Numbered from the stretch's first letter, positions 1 to 11,634 are shown. The stretch: DNA of 64,000 bases from Macrobrachium rosenbergii (GCF_040412425.1 NC_089755.1:53930298-53994297); one strand, 5' to 3'. The notes: generated from the sequence alone by a model not told the origin. Numbers and translations: made by a program.

Positions 1-28
1 CCCTGTGATTCTTTTTTTTTTTTTTTTT

Positions 29-205
29 ACTGTACCTCCGTTCACATTCTCTTTCTTCCATCTTACTTTCCTCAACCCTCCTCTAATAATTGTTTCGTAA
101 TGCATCTGCCAAAAGTTTTCCTCCCTTTCAACGCTGAATGACCTCATCAGAGGTCCCAGCACTTGGCATTAGGCCTAAATTCTATATTCCAGTCCATTCC
201 ATTCC
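29..205 (+). mobile_element. SINE A, copy 1 (5' truncated)
   Basis: The copy starts at the internal segment TGTACCTCCGTTCA and runs to the family 3' end (GCCTAAATTCTATATTCC). It matches at least twelve other copies in this window by direct comparison. The 5' hairpin part is missing and a T run precedes it. The 3' stem (GACCT...AGGTC inside AGCGCT-like arms) is recognisable but mutated. Confidence 0.8.
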
Positions 206-235
206 ATTCCTGATCACATATACGTAAATATTCGT

Positions 236-288
<53 letters not shown>

Positions 289-332
289 TGATAATAATTG
301 TTTGTACACATGAATAATCCATTCCAGATCAC

Positions 333-374
<42 letters not shown>

Positions 375-384
375 TTTGTATACA

Positions 385-436
<52 letters not shown>

Positions 437-856
437 TAAACTTCAAAATGATCTAACTTGCATGCCTTTAACACCTGATATCAAATCAGGAAATAATAAT
501 AATAATAATAATAATCTTTTTAAAAAAACATTCGAAAGCCATCGTCGATCTAAACAGAAAAAACACACACACTCGATCGTAGCATCCGAACGAGCGATTT
601 GGGAACTCGACACACTAGGAAAAAGGCCTCCCTTTGAGTGGGTCAGGTAACGGGGTGAAGGGACCGACCAGCTGCCATTTTTTTTTTTTTTTGTGCTGCA
701 GGGTACTCGACGTCGATTCCTAGGTTAAGGAAGAGATGTTTTCATGTTTTTTTTTTTTTTTTAGATTAACGCTGGCTTTCGAATGTTTTAATAAAGGTTA
801 TTATTGTTTGATTTGATATCAGGTGTTAAAGGCATGCAACTTAGATCATTTTGAAG

Positions 857-915
<59 letters not shown>

Positions 916-968
916 CATATACTACAGTAGCTATTAAATGCATGCAATTAGCTGATTTTGAAGTTATA

Positions 969-1010
<42 letters not shown>

Positions 1011-1016
1011 CATGTA
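236..1016. repeat. Large imperfect palindrome with AAT/TTA arrays in both arms
   Basis: Left arm about 437-545 and right arm about 770-862 are reverse complements. Both carry CATGCCTTTAACACCTGATA or its complement and AACTTCAAAATGATCTAA, and both turn into AAT (left) or TTA (right) arrays. The spacer 546-769 is unique and contains two T runs. On the right side the segment with GCATGCAA and GATTTTGAAG recurs at about 822, 932 and 1021, each followed by a TTA array or a tail, so the right arm is itself a short tandem array. No protein is encoded; the open frames here are microsatellite translations. Confidence 0.75.
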
Positions 1017-1262
1017 CTAGCTATTAAATGCATGCAAATAAACCTTATTCATATGGAACAAGCCCACCACAGGGGCCAGTGACTTGAAATTCAAGTTTCC
1101 AAAGAATATTATGGTGTTCTTTTGAAAGAAGTAACAGAAGGTCATAGTTATTACAGAATGAAGAGATTAGTTAGTAGAGAATAAAAAAAATAAATGAACA
1201 AATCAATAGATAAATAGATAAAAATGTATGTAAATCATAAAATATAAGGAGAATGGTTTTAG
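862..1262 (-). mobile_element. LINE C 3' end, copy 1, with AAT tail
   Basis: On the minus strand this is a 3' untranslated tail that ends in an (AAT)n array (TTA on plus). The segment CTTGAAATTCAAG...CCAAAGAATAT...TTGAAAGAAGTAACAGAAG is shared with copies near 3.4, 31.4, 51.4, 52.2 and 61.2 kb. A microsatellite always sits at the same end, as expected for a retroelement tail. The TTA tail overlaps the right arm of the large palindrome. Confidence 0.7.
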
Positions 1263-1265
1263 GGT

Positions 1266-1916
<651 letters not shown>

Positions 1917-2224
1917 ATGTAACTCCCGATTGTTTTGGGTGCTGAGAAATGGCGTGGATACGGCACTGAAGAGAAGAATTGTATGATTGGCGAGTTGTTT
2001 AAAGAGAATGATCTAGATTTTATGACACTTAAAGTAAAGTTAAAGGACAAGGAGCTGAGGACTACAGAGGACGAAGCGAGAATTTATTAGAGGTCGTGGG
2101 GAGGTGTAGGACCAGGGGGGGGGCTGGTAGTTAGGAGGGGGAAGGGGAGGGGAAGGGTGTATTTGTTGCACCAACAAGGCTTATGGTCAGCGGTGAAAGA
2201 ATGTAAATAACTTATGCTCTAGTC

Positions 2225-2530
2225 CTCCCGTAGGGGGTTAGAGCCGTCAGTGCACCTCATGCGGTGCACTGTAGGTATTGCTTAAGTTCTTTGCAGCGTC
2301 CCTTCGGCCCCTAGCTGCAACCCCTTTCATTCCTTTGACTGTACCTCCGTTCATATTCTCATTCTTCCATCTTACTTTCCTCCCTCTCTTAACAAGTGAT
2401 TCGTAGTGCAACTGCGAGGTTTTCCTCCTGTTACACCTTTCAAACCTTTTCACTGTCAATTTCCCTTTCAGCGCTGAACGACCTCATAGGTTCCAGCGCT
2501 TGGCCTTTGGCCTAAAGTCTACATTCTGTT
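2225..2530 (+). mobile_element. SINE A, copy 2 (near full length)
   Basis: It begins at CCGTAGGGGGTTAGAGCCGTC, carries the 5' hairpin GTGCACC-TCATGC-GGTGCAC, the core CAGCGTCCCTTCGGCCCCTA, and the 3' stem AGCGCT-GAACGACCT-CAT-AGGTTCC-AGCGCT. It ends at CCTAAAGTCTACATTC. The short frame on the minus strand across it is a by-product. Confidence 0.85.
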
Positions 2531-2599
2531 CGATCCTATGCTTTATTCCAAAGGTTTCGTGAATAATGTTGTAGTATATCTGTTCATTGTTTGGCTGCG

Positions 2600-3385
2600 G
2601 TGAAAACCACGATTTAAAAAGGCATCTTCACTTAGAGAGGAAAGGACCAACTGTAGCTGTAAACAGAAGTGTGTCTGATAAGAAAGACGCGAGAGTTGCA
2701 TAAATATAAAAGATGGATAAAAATGGACCAGGGATAATTATGCTGAAGTCAGGGGAGTTAGCATCAGGAGAAGCGGAAATTCAAGGCAGGGGCCAATGAG
2801 TCAGCGGCGGGTGTGTACAGGTATGAGCACAGTTGAAGACGGAAAGAAGGTTGGAACTGGTAGATAATGAAATAATTTTATTGATGGGGAAAAAAGCAGA
2901 TAGTCTCTATTTTAATTTCACCACAAAAAAAAAAAGGCAAGAGCATCCGTTATTCAGGGAGATGAGATGAATAGAAGGGAATAACGGGCAAATAGACGAA
3001 AGAGTAAAAGATGTATATGGAAAGGTGGTGGTTGAAGAACATGAAGTAATATATCAGTGGACTAAGCATTTTGACAATTTGTTGAATGAGGAGAACAAAA
3101 AGAAGTACAATTGGAAAGGTCAGGAGTGGGAGGAGTTAAATAAACTTCAGAATGGTTTTGGTCGCCATTTTGAAGACTGTAAGAAATAAAAACGAAAGTC
3201 TGGAAAATGGAAACGCACCAGTACAAGGGGTCATGTGGTATGGCGCTGGTTATGTGTGACTTGGCTGACCAGGGTGAGTAAGGTATTTCCGGTCGGGGAG
3301 AAAGGTTCCAAAAGAATGCGCGCGAGGAATGTATTCCGTTATATGATGGGAGATGACTGTAGGAATTATAGGGACATAACATTAT
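2600..3385 (+). pseudogene. RTE-like LINE, amino-terminal part of ORF2, degenerate
   Basis: Broken frames keep non-LTR retrotransposon signatures. At 3055-3096 the reading is QWTKHFDNLLNEEN, the block just before the reverse transcriptase domain. At 3358-3384 the reading is CRNYRDITL, matching the RT entry motif usually written C-x-NYR-x-I-x-L. Stops and frame changes lie throughout, so it is dead. It stops abruptly at about 3386, where LINE C copy 2 begins. Confidence 0.65.
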
Positions 3386-3566
3386 TTTACTTCTATTTTT
3401 ATTTATTTATTTATTTATCTGTTTGTATAATAACTGATCTCTTTCTGTGCTTCTCATTACCTTCTGTTGCCTCTTTCGATTGAACACCATAATATTCTTT
3501 GGAAGCTTGAATTTCAAGTCAGTGGCCCCTTTGGTGGACTTGTTCCACATGAACAGGGTTCGTCTT

Positions 3567-3641
<75 letters not shown>
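3386..3641 (+). mobile_element. LINE C 3' end, copy 2, plus-strand sense, with AAT tail
   Basis: Contains ATAACTGATCTCTTTCTGTG, AATATTCTTTGGAAGCTTGA and TTCTGAATAATAAT followed by about 70 bp of (AAT)n. The orientation is opposite to copy 1. Its 5' boundary coincides with the end of the RTE-like fragment, so it probably inserted into it. Confidence 0.75.
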
Positions 3642-3642
<1 letters not shown>

Positions 3643-3719
3643 CATCGTTAATGCTCTTTACTCTTGAATTTTTAGTCATATAGAATTTTGCTGTTTGTAG
3701 TTGCATGACTGATCTTTTT

Positions 3720-5485
3720 CCCTTATCTTTACAGGAAACGGCTGAACATCAGATTGTCTTGAGAAGTCATACTGGCGTTGTTTACTCTGTAGTGAAGAAA
3801 ACACGAAGATAACTCTCGTCTATTTCTGATAACGAGGGAAGATAAGAAGCAATTCTCTCGGGCAGTGTGATCGATAAGTTACCGTTTAAGAAGTTTTGAT
3901 GGGGGACGGTCGACAATTCCTTAGAAGTTGAGGTCGATCGTAGTGAAGATAAGATACTTGACCGCACCGTCCTAATTTAAAAGGCCGAGATAGTGATTTA
4001 GAGATAAAATTCAGTGATATTAGTGGATAAGCAGTCGTCGAATGTACTATCTGATAATCTGCCTCTGTCCTCATTTGTACGAGTTGATAATAGGTCGTGC
4101 CGTCGTCGTGTGCTCCGTCCATTCATAGTGGCTCGTTTGTTGTGCATACCGGATAGTGGTTCCATTCATTTGTCTCAAGAAATAACACGGATTCAGTTCT
4201 GAGAAGTAATGAGCGGTTGTACATTAATTTCAGGAAGTAAGAATCAAGTGTCACTTCTCCATAATTCACTGTTGAACTATCAACACAAGTGACGGACAAG
4301 TCAAGCCTTTTTTTTTTTTTTGTAAACTTCTGAGTTCAGACCACACAGTGGTTTCAGTTATTTATTTCAAGAGATAACAAGAATTGTGTTCTTGGAAACC
4401 AGAGCATAAGCTGAATTTACACAGAACAGCTGTTTGCCAGATCGATGACAAGACACCTGCAGTGTTGCTGAATCGCGGATGCTAGTTATATGGCAAGCGT
4501 TGGTGGTGTGTTACGAATTAACCCCTTATTCTTAACACATAAATACGTTAATTTCAGGGAGAATTGAGTGCAATAAGAATCCGGTATCACTTGTTCATAA
4601 TTCAGTATTGAATTGGCTTTGTGTATTTACAAGTGACGGACGAGCATTTTTTTTTTTTTTTTTTTTTTTTTTGCAAACGTGTGAGTTCAAACTGGTCAGA
4701 TCAAGCTGGTGACCTTTCTCTTGAGGCAGAGTTTTTTTTTTTTTTGTGGGCCCTCTGAGCGAGTCAGGTTGACGCCGCCTGAAAGGGGTCTTAACTAGTC
4801 GTGAAGTTCTTGAGAGAAAGTCAGCACGCGTAACCTTGATGTGAAATTTCTGCGCCTCGCTGTGCGATTCCGGTGGTGTTCACATTCTTGTAAGTGGTGC
4901 CCAGGGGCATTTATAACTATTTATAACTGAGATTAAGAGCTGCTGAAGTATGCCCATCGTTCTGTGATGTGAAACTTCTGTCATTGTCGTGTTCACATTC
5001 TGGTAACTGGTGCCCAGGGGTTTTTATAACTGGGATCAAGAGCTACTGATGTGAATCCTCGAATACGCTTTGTTATGTGACTAATATTTTTGTCACCCAA
5101 GATATTCATAATTTAAGGGTTAAAAATTCCGAAAGTCAGTTGCCAAATACGCTTTGTTTTGTGTCTTGGACACCGTTTGTACCCGAGGCATCATAGCCTG
5201 TAGTTAAAGCTTCCGAAGTGAATACCCAAATACTCTGTGTTATGTGGCTTTAAGGTACCCAGGATATTCACAACTTGGAGTTAAAGCTACTGGAGTGAAT
5301 ACTCAATCAGCTACTCTGTGTTCTGTGTCTTTAACAGCTCGAGTTGTGCAAAAATAGTGATAAAAAGAAAGAGACCGTTCAGGGGTGTTTGCGTTTGAAC
5401 ACAGCGCTTGACTTGACTCCTCTTTTGGGGAACCAAGAAATAACGTAGAGACTAATTTTCCAACGACCTCACCACCGCCGCAGCC
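3720..5485 (+). other. Unique leader-like region upstream of the 5486 exon candidate
   Basis: The longest stretch of the first 30 kb without long microsatellites. It holds only short T runs and weak internal duplications: GTGACGGACAAG...TGTAAACTTCTGAGTTCA near 4289 resembles GTGACGGACGAG...TGCAAACGTGTGAGTTCA near 4631, and two versions of GTTCACATTCTTGTAAGTGG lie near 4878 and 4989. No long open frame exists. It could be a 5' untranslated exon or promoter for the sequence at 5486. Confidence 0.3.
5055..5350. repeat. Degenerate tandem repeat, unit about 84-92 bp, about 3.4 copies
   Basis: Successive units start with AATACGCTTTGTTATGTG, AAATACGCTTTGTTTTGTG, AAATACTCTGTGTTATGTGG and TACTCTGTGTTCTGTG. 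Each contains a version of ACCCAAGATATTCATAA and AGTTAAAGCTNC. The copies are clearly related but diverged. Confidence 0.6.
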
Positions 5486-5583
5486 ATGTCTGTCCGCTGG
5501 AAGATTCCCCTGGGGACTCGGAGGACGAAGATGAAACTGAGGAGACCGATGTTGGTGGTTACAGGGAATATGAGCAGACTTTG
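5486..5583 (+). CDS. Candidate first exon, possibly coding, reading frame disturbed
   Basis: The ATG at 5486 lies in GCCGCAGCCATGT, an excellent start context, and the exon ends in TTG|GTGAGT at 5583/5584. In the ATG frame the product is short (MSVRWKIPLG..., stop overlapping the donor). In the +2 frame the same bases read an acidic, protein-like stretch, DSEDEDETEETDVGGYREYE, which is open back to a TAG near 5450 but has no ATG. Either this is a non-coding first exon with an upstream ORF, or a single-base indel (GGGG or CCCC run) separates start and acidic frame. It could be an alternative first exon of the gene at 44041, but no link can be shown. Confidence 0.35.
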
Positions 5584-5635
5584 GTGAGTACCTGACGTTG
5601 ATTTCATTTCAGCTTCTGATTTTTATACCTTTCTT

Positions 5636-6352
5636 TTTTTTTTTAAATCCTATGAAAAAATTTTTTTATTGTTTTGAAAACAAAACTTTTTAATGATTTG
5701 GAAAAAACTTCTTTTAATGCTTTGGAGACTTTTTTTTGTGCTTCGGTAATTTTTTTTATACTTTGGAAAACAACGTTTAGCAACTTTTTAATGATTTGAA
5801 AAAATTTTTTAATGCTTTGGAAATTTTTTTTTAATTCTTTTGGAAAAATTTTTCTAATGCTTTGGAAACAAATTTTTAAAAAATTATTTGCAAAAAAACT
5901 TTTTTTAATCGTTTGGCAAAAAACTTTTTTTAATCCTTTGGAAAAAAATTTTTAAACGTGTGGAAAAAAAACTTAATTCTTGGGAAAAACTTTTATTAAT
6001 CGTTTGGAACAAACTTTTTTTTAATGCTTTGGAAAAATCTTTAACCGTTTAGAAAGCTTTTCAATCGTTTGAAAAAAAAATTTGTTTAGTCCTTTATAAA
6101 AACTTTAATTCCTTGGGGAAAACTTTTTTAATGCTCTGGAAGGAACTTTTTTTATAATCCTTTGGAAAAAACTTTTTAATGTTATAAAAACTTAGTTTAA
6201 AACTTTTTTAATCCGTTATAAAAACTTAGTTTAATGGCAAGGGAAAACTTTTCTAATGCTAAGGAAGGAATTTTTTATAATCCTTTTGAAAAACCTTTTT
6301 TTTAATCCCCTGGAAAAAAAATCTGTAATCGTTTGAAAAAAAAAACTATTTT
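5636..6352. repeat. T-rich degenerate minisatellite, unit about 22-28 bp
   Basis: Dozens of variants of CTTTTTAATGCTTTGGAAAAA follow one another with changing lengths of the T and A runs. It starts about 50 bp downstream of the GTGAGT donor, so it would lie at the head of the intron. Confidence 0.75.
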
Positions 6353-6581
6353 GAAGGTCAGGAACTTTTGACACCCATGCCAAACTTTTCACCTACAGTG
6401 CTTGGCCCTACGGAGGGCTGGCGAAACGATAGGGAAGAGGAGAAATAGTACTTGAAGATTGTTAAGGTGACCCAGAATTGAGGACAGTTTTAAAAAATTA
6501 CGACCGGTGCGATTGTTATATTGAATTTTAATGGGATGACGCGTAATTTTTAATTTTTGTTCTCATGCACAATATTGTACG

Positions 6582-6584
<3 letters not shown>

Positions 6585-6656
<72 letters not shown>

Positions 6657-6666
6657 TAAAAGCGTA

Positions 6667-6735
<69 letters not shown>
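6585..6735. repeat. Two (CT)n arrays separated by a 16-base spacer
   Basis: About 70 bp and 65 bp of CT dinucleotides flank GTTTAAAAGCGTAAAG. The spacer looks like a disrupted repeat. Confidence 0.98.
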
Positions 6736-6737
<2 letters not shown>

Positions 6738-7540
6738 GGGAAAGCTTTTATACGGCGCTTAAAAGTCAGTTCTCGAAATTTTACTTGGGTAAAAGCAAAT
6801 TACCGTGATACACATCAGTCCGTCAGGCGATTATTAAACCGGCCCCATCTGAGTTTGACGCAACATCTGAATTAAAACCGAACGTATTCCACATCTGTCC
6901 AATGCTCGCCATTAAGGCGTGACCACGCAGTATCCAAGCATATCTATGTGAACGGACATTTTAACATTTTCGCAAAGAAGCATACATCGTCAGTTCCTCA
7001 CTTTTGCAAGCTGATAACAGGTCATTCGGTGTGTTGTGCGCAGCTCGAGGTGTTTCTTAAATACATTCCTCAAAAGTCAACTTTGCATCAAGGAAAGATG
7101 GAGGCGGAGATGGATCAGAGCTATACGGTATTGTGATTCAGTTTGTATTTGATCGTAGTTATAATTATGATTTTGGTTCTGCGTAGTTCTGCGTTTCAAG
7201 CTCAAATAGGCGTATATTTGTACGCATGCACGTGTGTATGTTTATTATTATGGTTATTGGAGAAACAAATCAACAGTTATGTATGGATTCAAATATATTA
7301 AAAATAAAAATATATAGAGAGCTCTCAGGAATCTTAATAGAGTTATTTTTAATATATCTGTACCCATACGTAACTATGGATTCGTTAATCCATTTCAAGA
7401 CTCATGCTACTATGAATATTTTGTATGTGCAGAAAGACAAGATCAGGTACTGGAAAAGAAAAAAATAAATTAACTGGATTAATAAATAAATGTAAATATA
7501 CACTATGTGTACGCTCATTTGGCATAATCTTTTCACATTC
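6736..7540. other. No recognisable feature
   Basis: AT-rich unique sequence with only short, low-quality open frames. I found no repeat family member here. Confidence 0.5.
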
Positions 7541-7544
7541 TTGA

Positions 7545-8275
7545 CATCTTCCTCAGAACCACTTGACCAGTTTCATTTAAACTGGGCACAAAACATCCTT
7601 GATTACAGGGAATACAAGTTTGATCAGATAGGACCCACGACCCGTTTCAGCGGGACATAGGCTGCTTAAGAATTGGTAAAAGTGCGTTTGCACCATTTAA
7701 AAGTCATCTTCTCTAGAGGTAGGCTATACTGGGCCAGAAATGACTTATCTGAGTGAGAACTTCCTTTGCTGATATAGTGTAGATTTAATTTTGTTCAGAC
7801 TATCTCTTCCGGCGCAGAGGCCGGCCAGAGTTTTACTTGGGAATATCTAAGAAAGTTTAAAAAATCATCTTTCCGTACCTCATGCGGTGCACTGTAGGCA
7901 TTACTTACGGTTCTCTTCAGCGTCGCCTCGGCCCCTAGCTGCAATCCCTTTCATTCCTTTTACTCTACCTCTGTTCATATTCGCTTTCTTCCATCTTACT
8001 TTTCACCCTTTCCTAACAATTGTTTCAATGTTATTTTCAGCGCTGAATGACCTCGTAGGTACCAGCGCTTGGGCTTTTTCCTAAATTTTATATTCCAATT
8101 TAAAAATCTTCTTAAGAACAACATGGCTACAGTTTGTCGAATTAATATGCAGTTATCCTCACTTGGTGTAAATATGGGCTTGTTTAAAACTGGCCCCCCT
8201 GGGCCAGTCTGGTGCCACAGTAGGAGTCCAAAGTTTTACGTTGGAATACGTAAGATAAATCGTAATAATAAACGC
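7545..8275 (+). repeat. Decayed tandem repeat family interrupted by SINE A
   Basis: Before the SINE, CCAGAGTTTTACTTGGGAAT (from about 7825) is followed by GAAAGTTTAAAAAATCATCTT. After it, TTTAAAAATCTTCTTAAGAA starts a new unit that again reaches CCAAAGTTTTACGTTGGAAT (from about 8227). CTTCCTCAGAACCACTTGAC near 7549 is another unit start. The motif set (TCTTCTT-AAGAAC-ACTGGGCCAG) recalls a repeat I remember from molluscan and other invertebrate genomes; that link is from memory. Confidence 0.5.
7873..8098 (+). mobile_element. SINE A, copy 3, with probable target duplication
   Basis: A 3'-complete copy with the 5' hairpin side CCTCATGCGGTGCAC. It is flanked by TTTAAAAAATCATCTT (7856-7871) and TTTAAAAATCTTCTT (8099-8113). 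This is consistent with a target site duplication of about 15 bp, although the host is itself repetitive. The middle part (TTGATTCATAG...CTTTCAAACC) is deleted. Confidence 0.75.
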
Positions 8276-8534
8276 ATAAATGTGTTAAGAAAGCTCGGGT
8301 GAGCAGCGAGACCCAAGGTCCTCGAGCTCAGCAAATCATGATTACGTAATTTCATCCTCTGATAATATTTTAAAATTGTATGTTGTTAAAGTGTAAAATT
8401 TGAACGTCGCACTTTTTTCTTTTTATTTCTTCATTTTTTTGTCACTGATGTCTCGAACGCAGTATGCAATTGGATTCAAAGAATAAGACGTTGACATGGA
8501 ACCGGTGGCACATTAGGAAATCATTCAATTTGCA

Positions 8535-8728
8535 CCTCCTCTCATATTCTCTTATTTCCATCTCACTTTCCACCCTCTCCTTACAATTGATTCATGGTGG
8601 AACTGCGAGGTTTTCCTCCTGTTACATCTTTCAGACCTTTTACTGTCAGTTTCCGTTTCAGTGCTGAATGACCTCACTGGTCCAAGTGCTTGGCCTTTGG
8701 CCTAAATTCTATATTCAGTTCAGTTCAG
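8535..8728 (+). mobile_element. SINE A, copy 4 (5' truncated)
   Basis: Begins within CTCATATTCTCTTATTTCCA and continues to the family 3' end GCCTTTGGCCTAAATTCTAT, followed by an ATTCAGTTCAGTTCAG tail. Truncation at the 5' end is typical of retroposed copies. Confidence 0.8.
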
Positions 8729-8819
8729 TTTGCTGACTAGTGGAACAGGAGATATTTTGTTACAAAGGTTTTTGTGACAGAAGTGAAGAATGCGTTCAGA
8801 ATATTTAGACGGCTGAGTG

Positions 8820-9350
8820 GCTGTTTGATCTCAGAAGTGGTTCAGACACAAGAATGTTATGTCTCGCCGACGGAAAAAAGGCGCTAGATGTTTGTACAGA
8901 GTTGTGGGTAAGAATATGAATTGTAAATGGTTTATGTTCACTGATGATACAATCCAGATTGTGGTTCGTTCGGGAGACGTTGCAGAAACAGGTGAGAGAG
9001 TTTGCAAGGGCTTGCAAGAAGAGAAATATGTGAGGAAAGGTAAACAAAACTAGTAAAGTCCAGACTGGGGCTCTCCTTGAAACTGCAGAAACAAGTGAGA
9101 GAGTTTGCAAATGTTTGCAAGAGAAGAAAAATGAGAGGAAATGTAAAAAAAAAGTGTACTGTAAGGTTTTAGGGTAAATTTTAACAGGGAATAAGGAGCA
9201 ATGAATGTTAATCTGGATGTTGTAGGAATGAAAGCAGTTGGGAGTAAATGTGAGAAGAGATGATAAGATAAGAGAAGAGATGTCACAGTTAGGTGGAACA
9301 AGGAAGTTTGTGTAATAGATATGGTAGGTCATTGGAATGTTTGTGGAAGC
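8820..9350 (+). pseudogene. Old RTE-like reverse transcriptase fragment with internal duplication
   Basis: The reading WFMFTDDTIQIVV (about 8928-8966) matches the catalytic FADD/YADD block of non-LTR reverse transcriptases with one replacement, and GERVCKGLQ fits the following helix. A segment of about 102 bp is duplicated (GCAGAAACAGGTGAGAGAG near 8981 and GCAGAAACAAGTGAGAGAG near 9083). Further on, frames give NVNLDVVGMKAVG-like remains. It contains frameshifts. A 175-residue open frame on the opposite strand is a shadow. Confidence 0.45.
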
Positions 9351-9352
9351 TA

Positions 9353-9464
<112 letters not shown>

Positions 9465-9469
9465 GTAAT

Positions 9470-9630
9470 AACCACAGTGCCCTCTTAACTGGTCGATTTC
9501 TTCACGCTTTTTGGATTATGCTTGTCACTAAAAAAGCCTTAGATCCAAATCTTGCATTTGGATCTAAGGCTTTGTAGCAACAAGCATATCCAAAAAGTGT
9601 GTAAAGAATTCAAGCAGTCAAGAGGACATT
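9470..9630. mobile_element. Foldback (hairpin) element F1 next to (TA)n
   Basis: The two halves are near-complementary: CCCTCTTAAC...GCTTTTTGGATTATGCTTGT...AAGCCTTAGATCCAAAT on the left pairs with ATTTGGATCTAAGGCTT...ACAAGCATATCCAAAAAGTG...CAAGAGG on the right. The apex is a near-perfect stem around CTTG. A related half-copy sits at 14535-14645, also bounded by (TA)n. Confidence 0.7.
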
Positions 9631-9676
9631 GTAGCTACTACAATTACACACGTGTCTGGTACAGAGTCACCAATAG

Positions 9677-9797
<121 letters not shown>

Positions 9798-10149
9798 CTT
9801 GTCTGAAGGCTCAGTGGAGGGACCTACTGTGGCTTGAGAGCCGTTGCTCCCGTAGGGTCAGGAACTTGTTCTGGCTGACATCCCCAGCCTCTGGGATATC
9901 GATCTCACTGCTTAAGCTTCGTAGCCGCACTCCAGTAACCGACTCGGCAGCATTGCTGTCCAGGTGCGGAATCGGAAAGGGAGAAAGCTGTCTGGAGTAG
10001 AATGCAGATGAAGGCCTCATTAACAAGGTTAAATGAGTAAAAAATGCCGAAGTGGGGTCCTTTTGGAGTCTCATGTCCGTGGCAGAGTTCCCTCTCAGCT
10101 ACGGGGCCTCGAGTCGGCCGTTTTAATTTATAAAATAAGAATTCACCCT

Positions 10150-10467
10150 TCCAGTGGAGTTGTCTGTACAGCGTATAATCAAGGCCACCGTCGGTGGTCT
10201 CAGTATAATGCTGTATGAGCCGTGGCCCTTCAATCTTTGACCACGGCCAGAAGTACGATTATGGCTAACTTCAACCTTAAATAAAATAAAAGCTACTGAG
10301 GCTAGAGGGCTGCAATTTGGTATGTTTGATGATTGGAGGGTGGATAATCAACATACCAATTTGCAGCCCTCTAGCCTCGGTAGTTTTTAAGATCTGGGGA
10401 CGAACAGAAAAGAGTGCGGACGGACAGGCAAAGCCGGCACAGTAGTTTTCTTTTACAGAAAACTAAA
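10150..10467 (-). mobile_element. Element B, copy 1 (minus strand)
   Basis: On the minus strand it starts with the hairpin AGTTTTCTGTAAAAGAAAACT (10447-10467), then GCCGGCTTTGCCTGTCCGTC, then the long stem containing GAGGCTAGAGGGCTGCAA and its complement, then GGTGGCCTTGATTATACGCT. The terminal GCGCCGAAG hairpin present in other copies is missing, so this copy is truncated at that end. Confidence 0.8.
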
Positions 10468-10784
10468 ATGACATCAGGGACATGCAAATTTCAGCTCAAG
10501 AATAGTTAGCAGTGCAAGGGCGCAACAGTAAGAGCTGAAAATCAAAGTGGGGGTTATATAAAATGTTTTGTGGCATTTAAGTTGTTTCCTGTCTCCTTGA
10601 AACCGACTTTCACTGGGCGTTTTGTTGTCGGCTGACCCAAGGTTGAACTACGTGGATAATATGTAGAATTTAAGTTGAAACCAAATAAAAGAAAACTGAC
10701 TGAGGTGTGGAATAGGACGTTAAACACACGGCAGAGTAGAGTAATGACTGGCATGTGTTCATTTACCGATAAAAAAAATTTCGA

Positions 10785-10949
<165 letters not shown>

Positions 10950-11244
10950 CTTCCTTTTCTGAATGCATATTCCATAGAAGTGTTTCTTTCTTTTATCAGG
11001 TAGAAGGGTGTTCCCTTTACAACTTCAGGTGACCGGCACACCCAGGTGCTCATCTGGTATCGCTTTGTTTTGTTTTGCCTTCAGCAGTGACATTTATTAA
11101 TTTATTGACAGTAGGGCAAAGAAGTTGATGACTTTAGTTGCCAATTGCTCCTAAGTCTCTTTATAAAGAGTTATTTTTCGATAAATGTACTGTTAGATGC
11201 GGTTGCAAACATGCTTACATAATCGGCGAGAATTGGTATAGCAG

Positions 11245-11246
<2 letters not shown>

Positions 11247-11282
<36 letters not shown>
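11247..11282. repeat. (GA)n microsatellite
   Basis: About 36 bp of uninterrupted GA. Confidence 0.97.
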
Positions 11283-11287
<5 letters not shown>

Positions 11288-11575
11288 GTACGACAACGCA
11301 TTCAGATTAGGTAATTGAGCACTGTGACGTCACGACATTCCTCTTGACGTCACGAGGATCATTCGCGATTGGCAAAAGTCTCTGCTTGAGACGCAAATGA
11401 ATTTAAACTGAATCTTGCAAAATAAAATAGAAAATTTTATCCGGAAATTTTAAACCGTAAACACAGAGATTGTTTTGTTTACTATTTATAAACTCCAGAC
11501 GCTAGGGAGTTGACCTAAGAACTTAAAAATCAAGCCTGAAGACGGTCGGCGATCTTGGTACCTGCGCGCACTCGT

Positions 11576-11583
11576 GTGTGTAT

Positions 11584-11630
<47 letters not shown>
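11576..11630. repeat. (GT)n microsatellite
   Basis: About 55 bp of GT with two early interruptions. Confidence 0.97.

Positions 11631-11634
<4 letters not shown>

Noticed and set aside
147..446. Poly-Tyr, poly-Ile, poly-Leu and poly-Asn open frames here and at many other places
   Set aside because: They are translations of trinucleotide and dinucleotide microsatellites and have no start, splice or composition support.
8805..9332. 175-codon open frame on minus
   Set aside because: It is the shadow of an old RTE-like fragment on plus; residues are low-complexity Phe, Leu and Ser with no motif.
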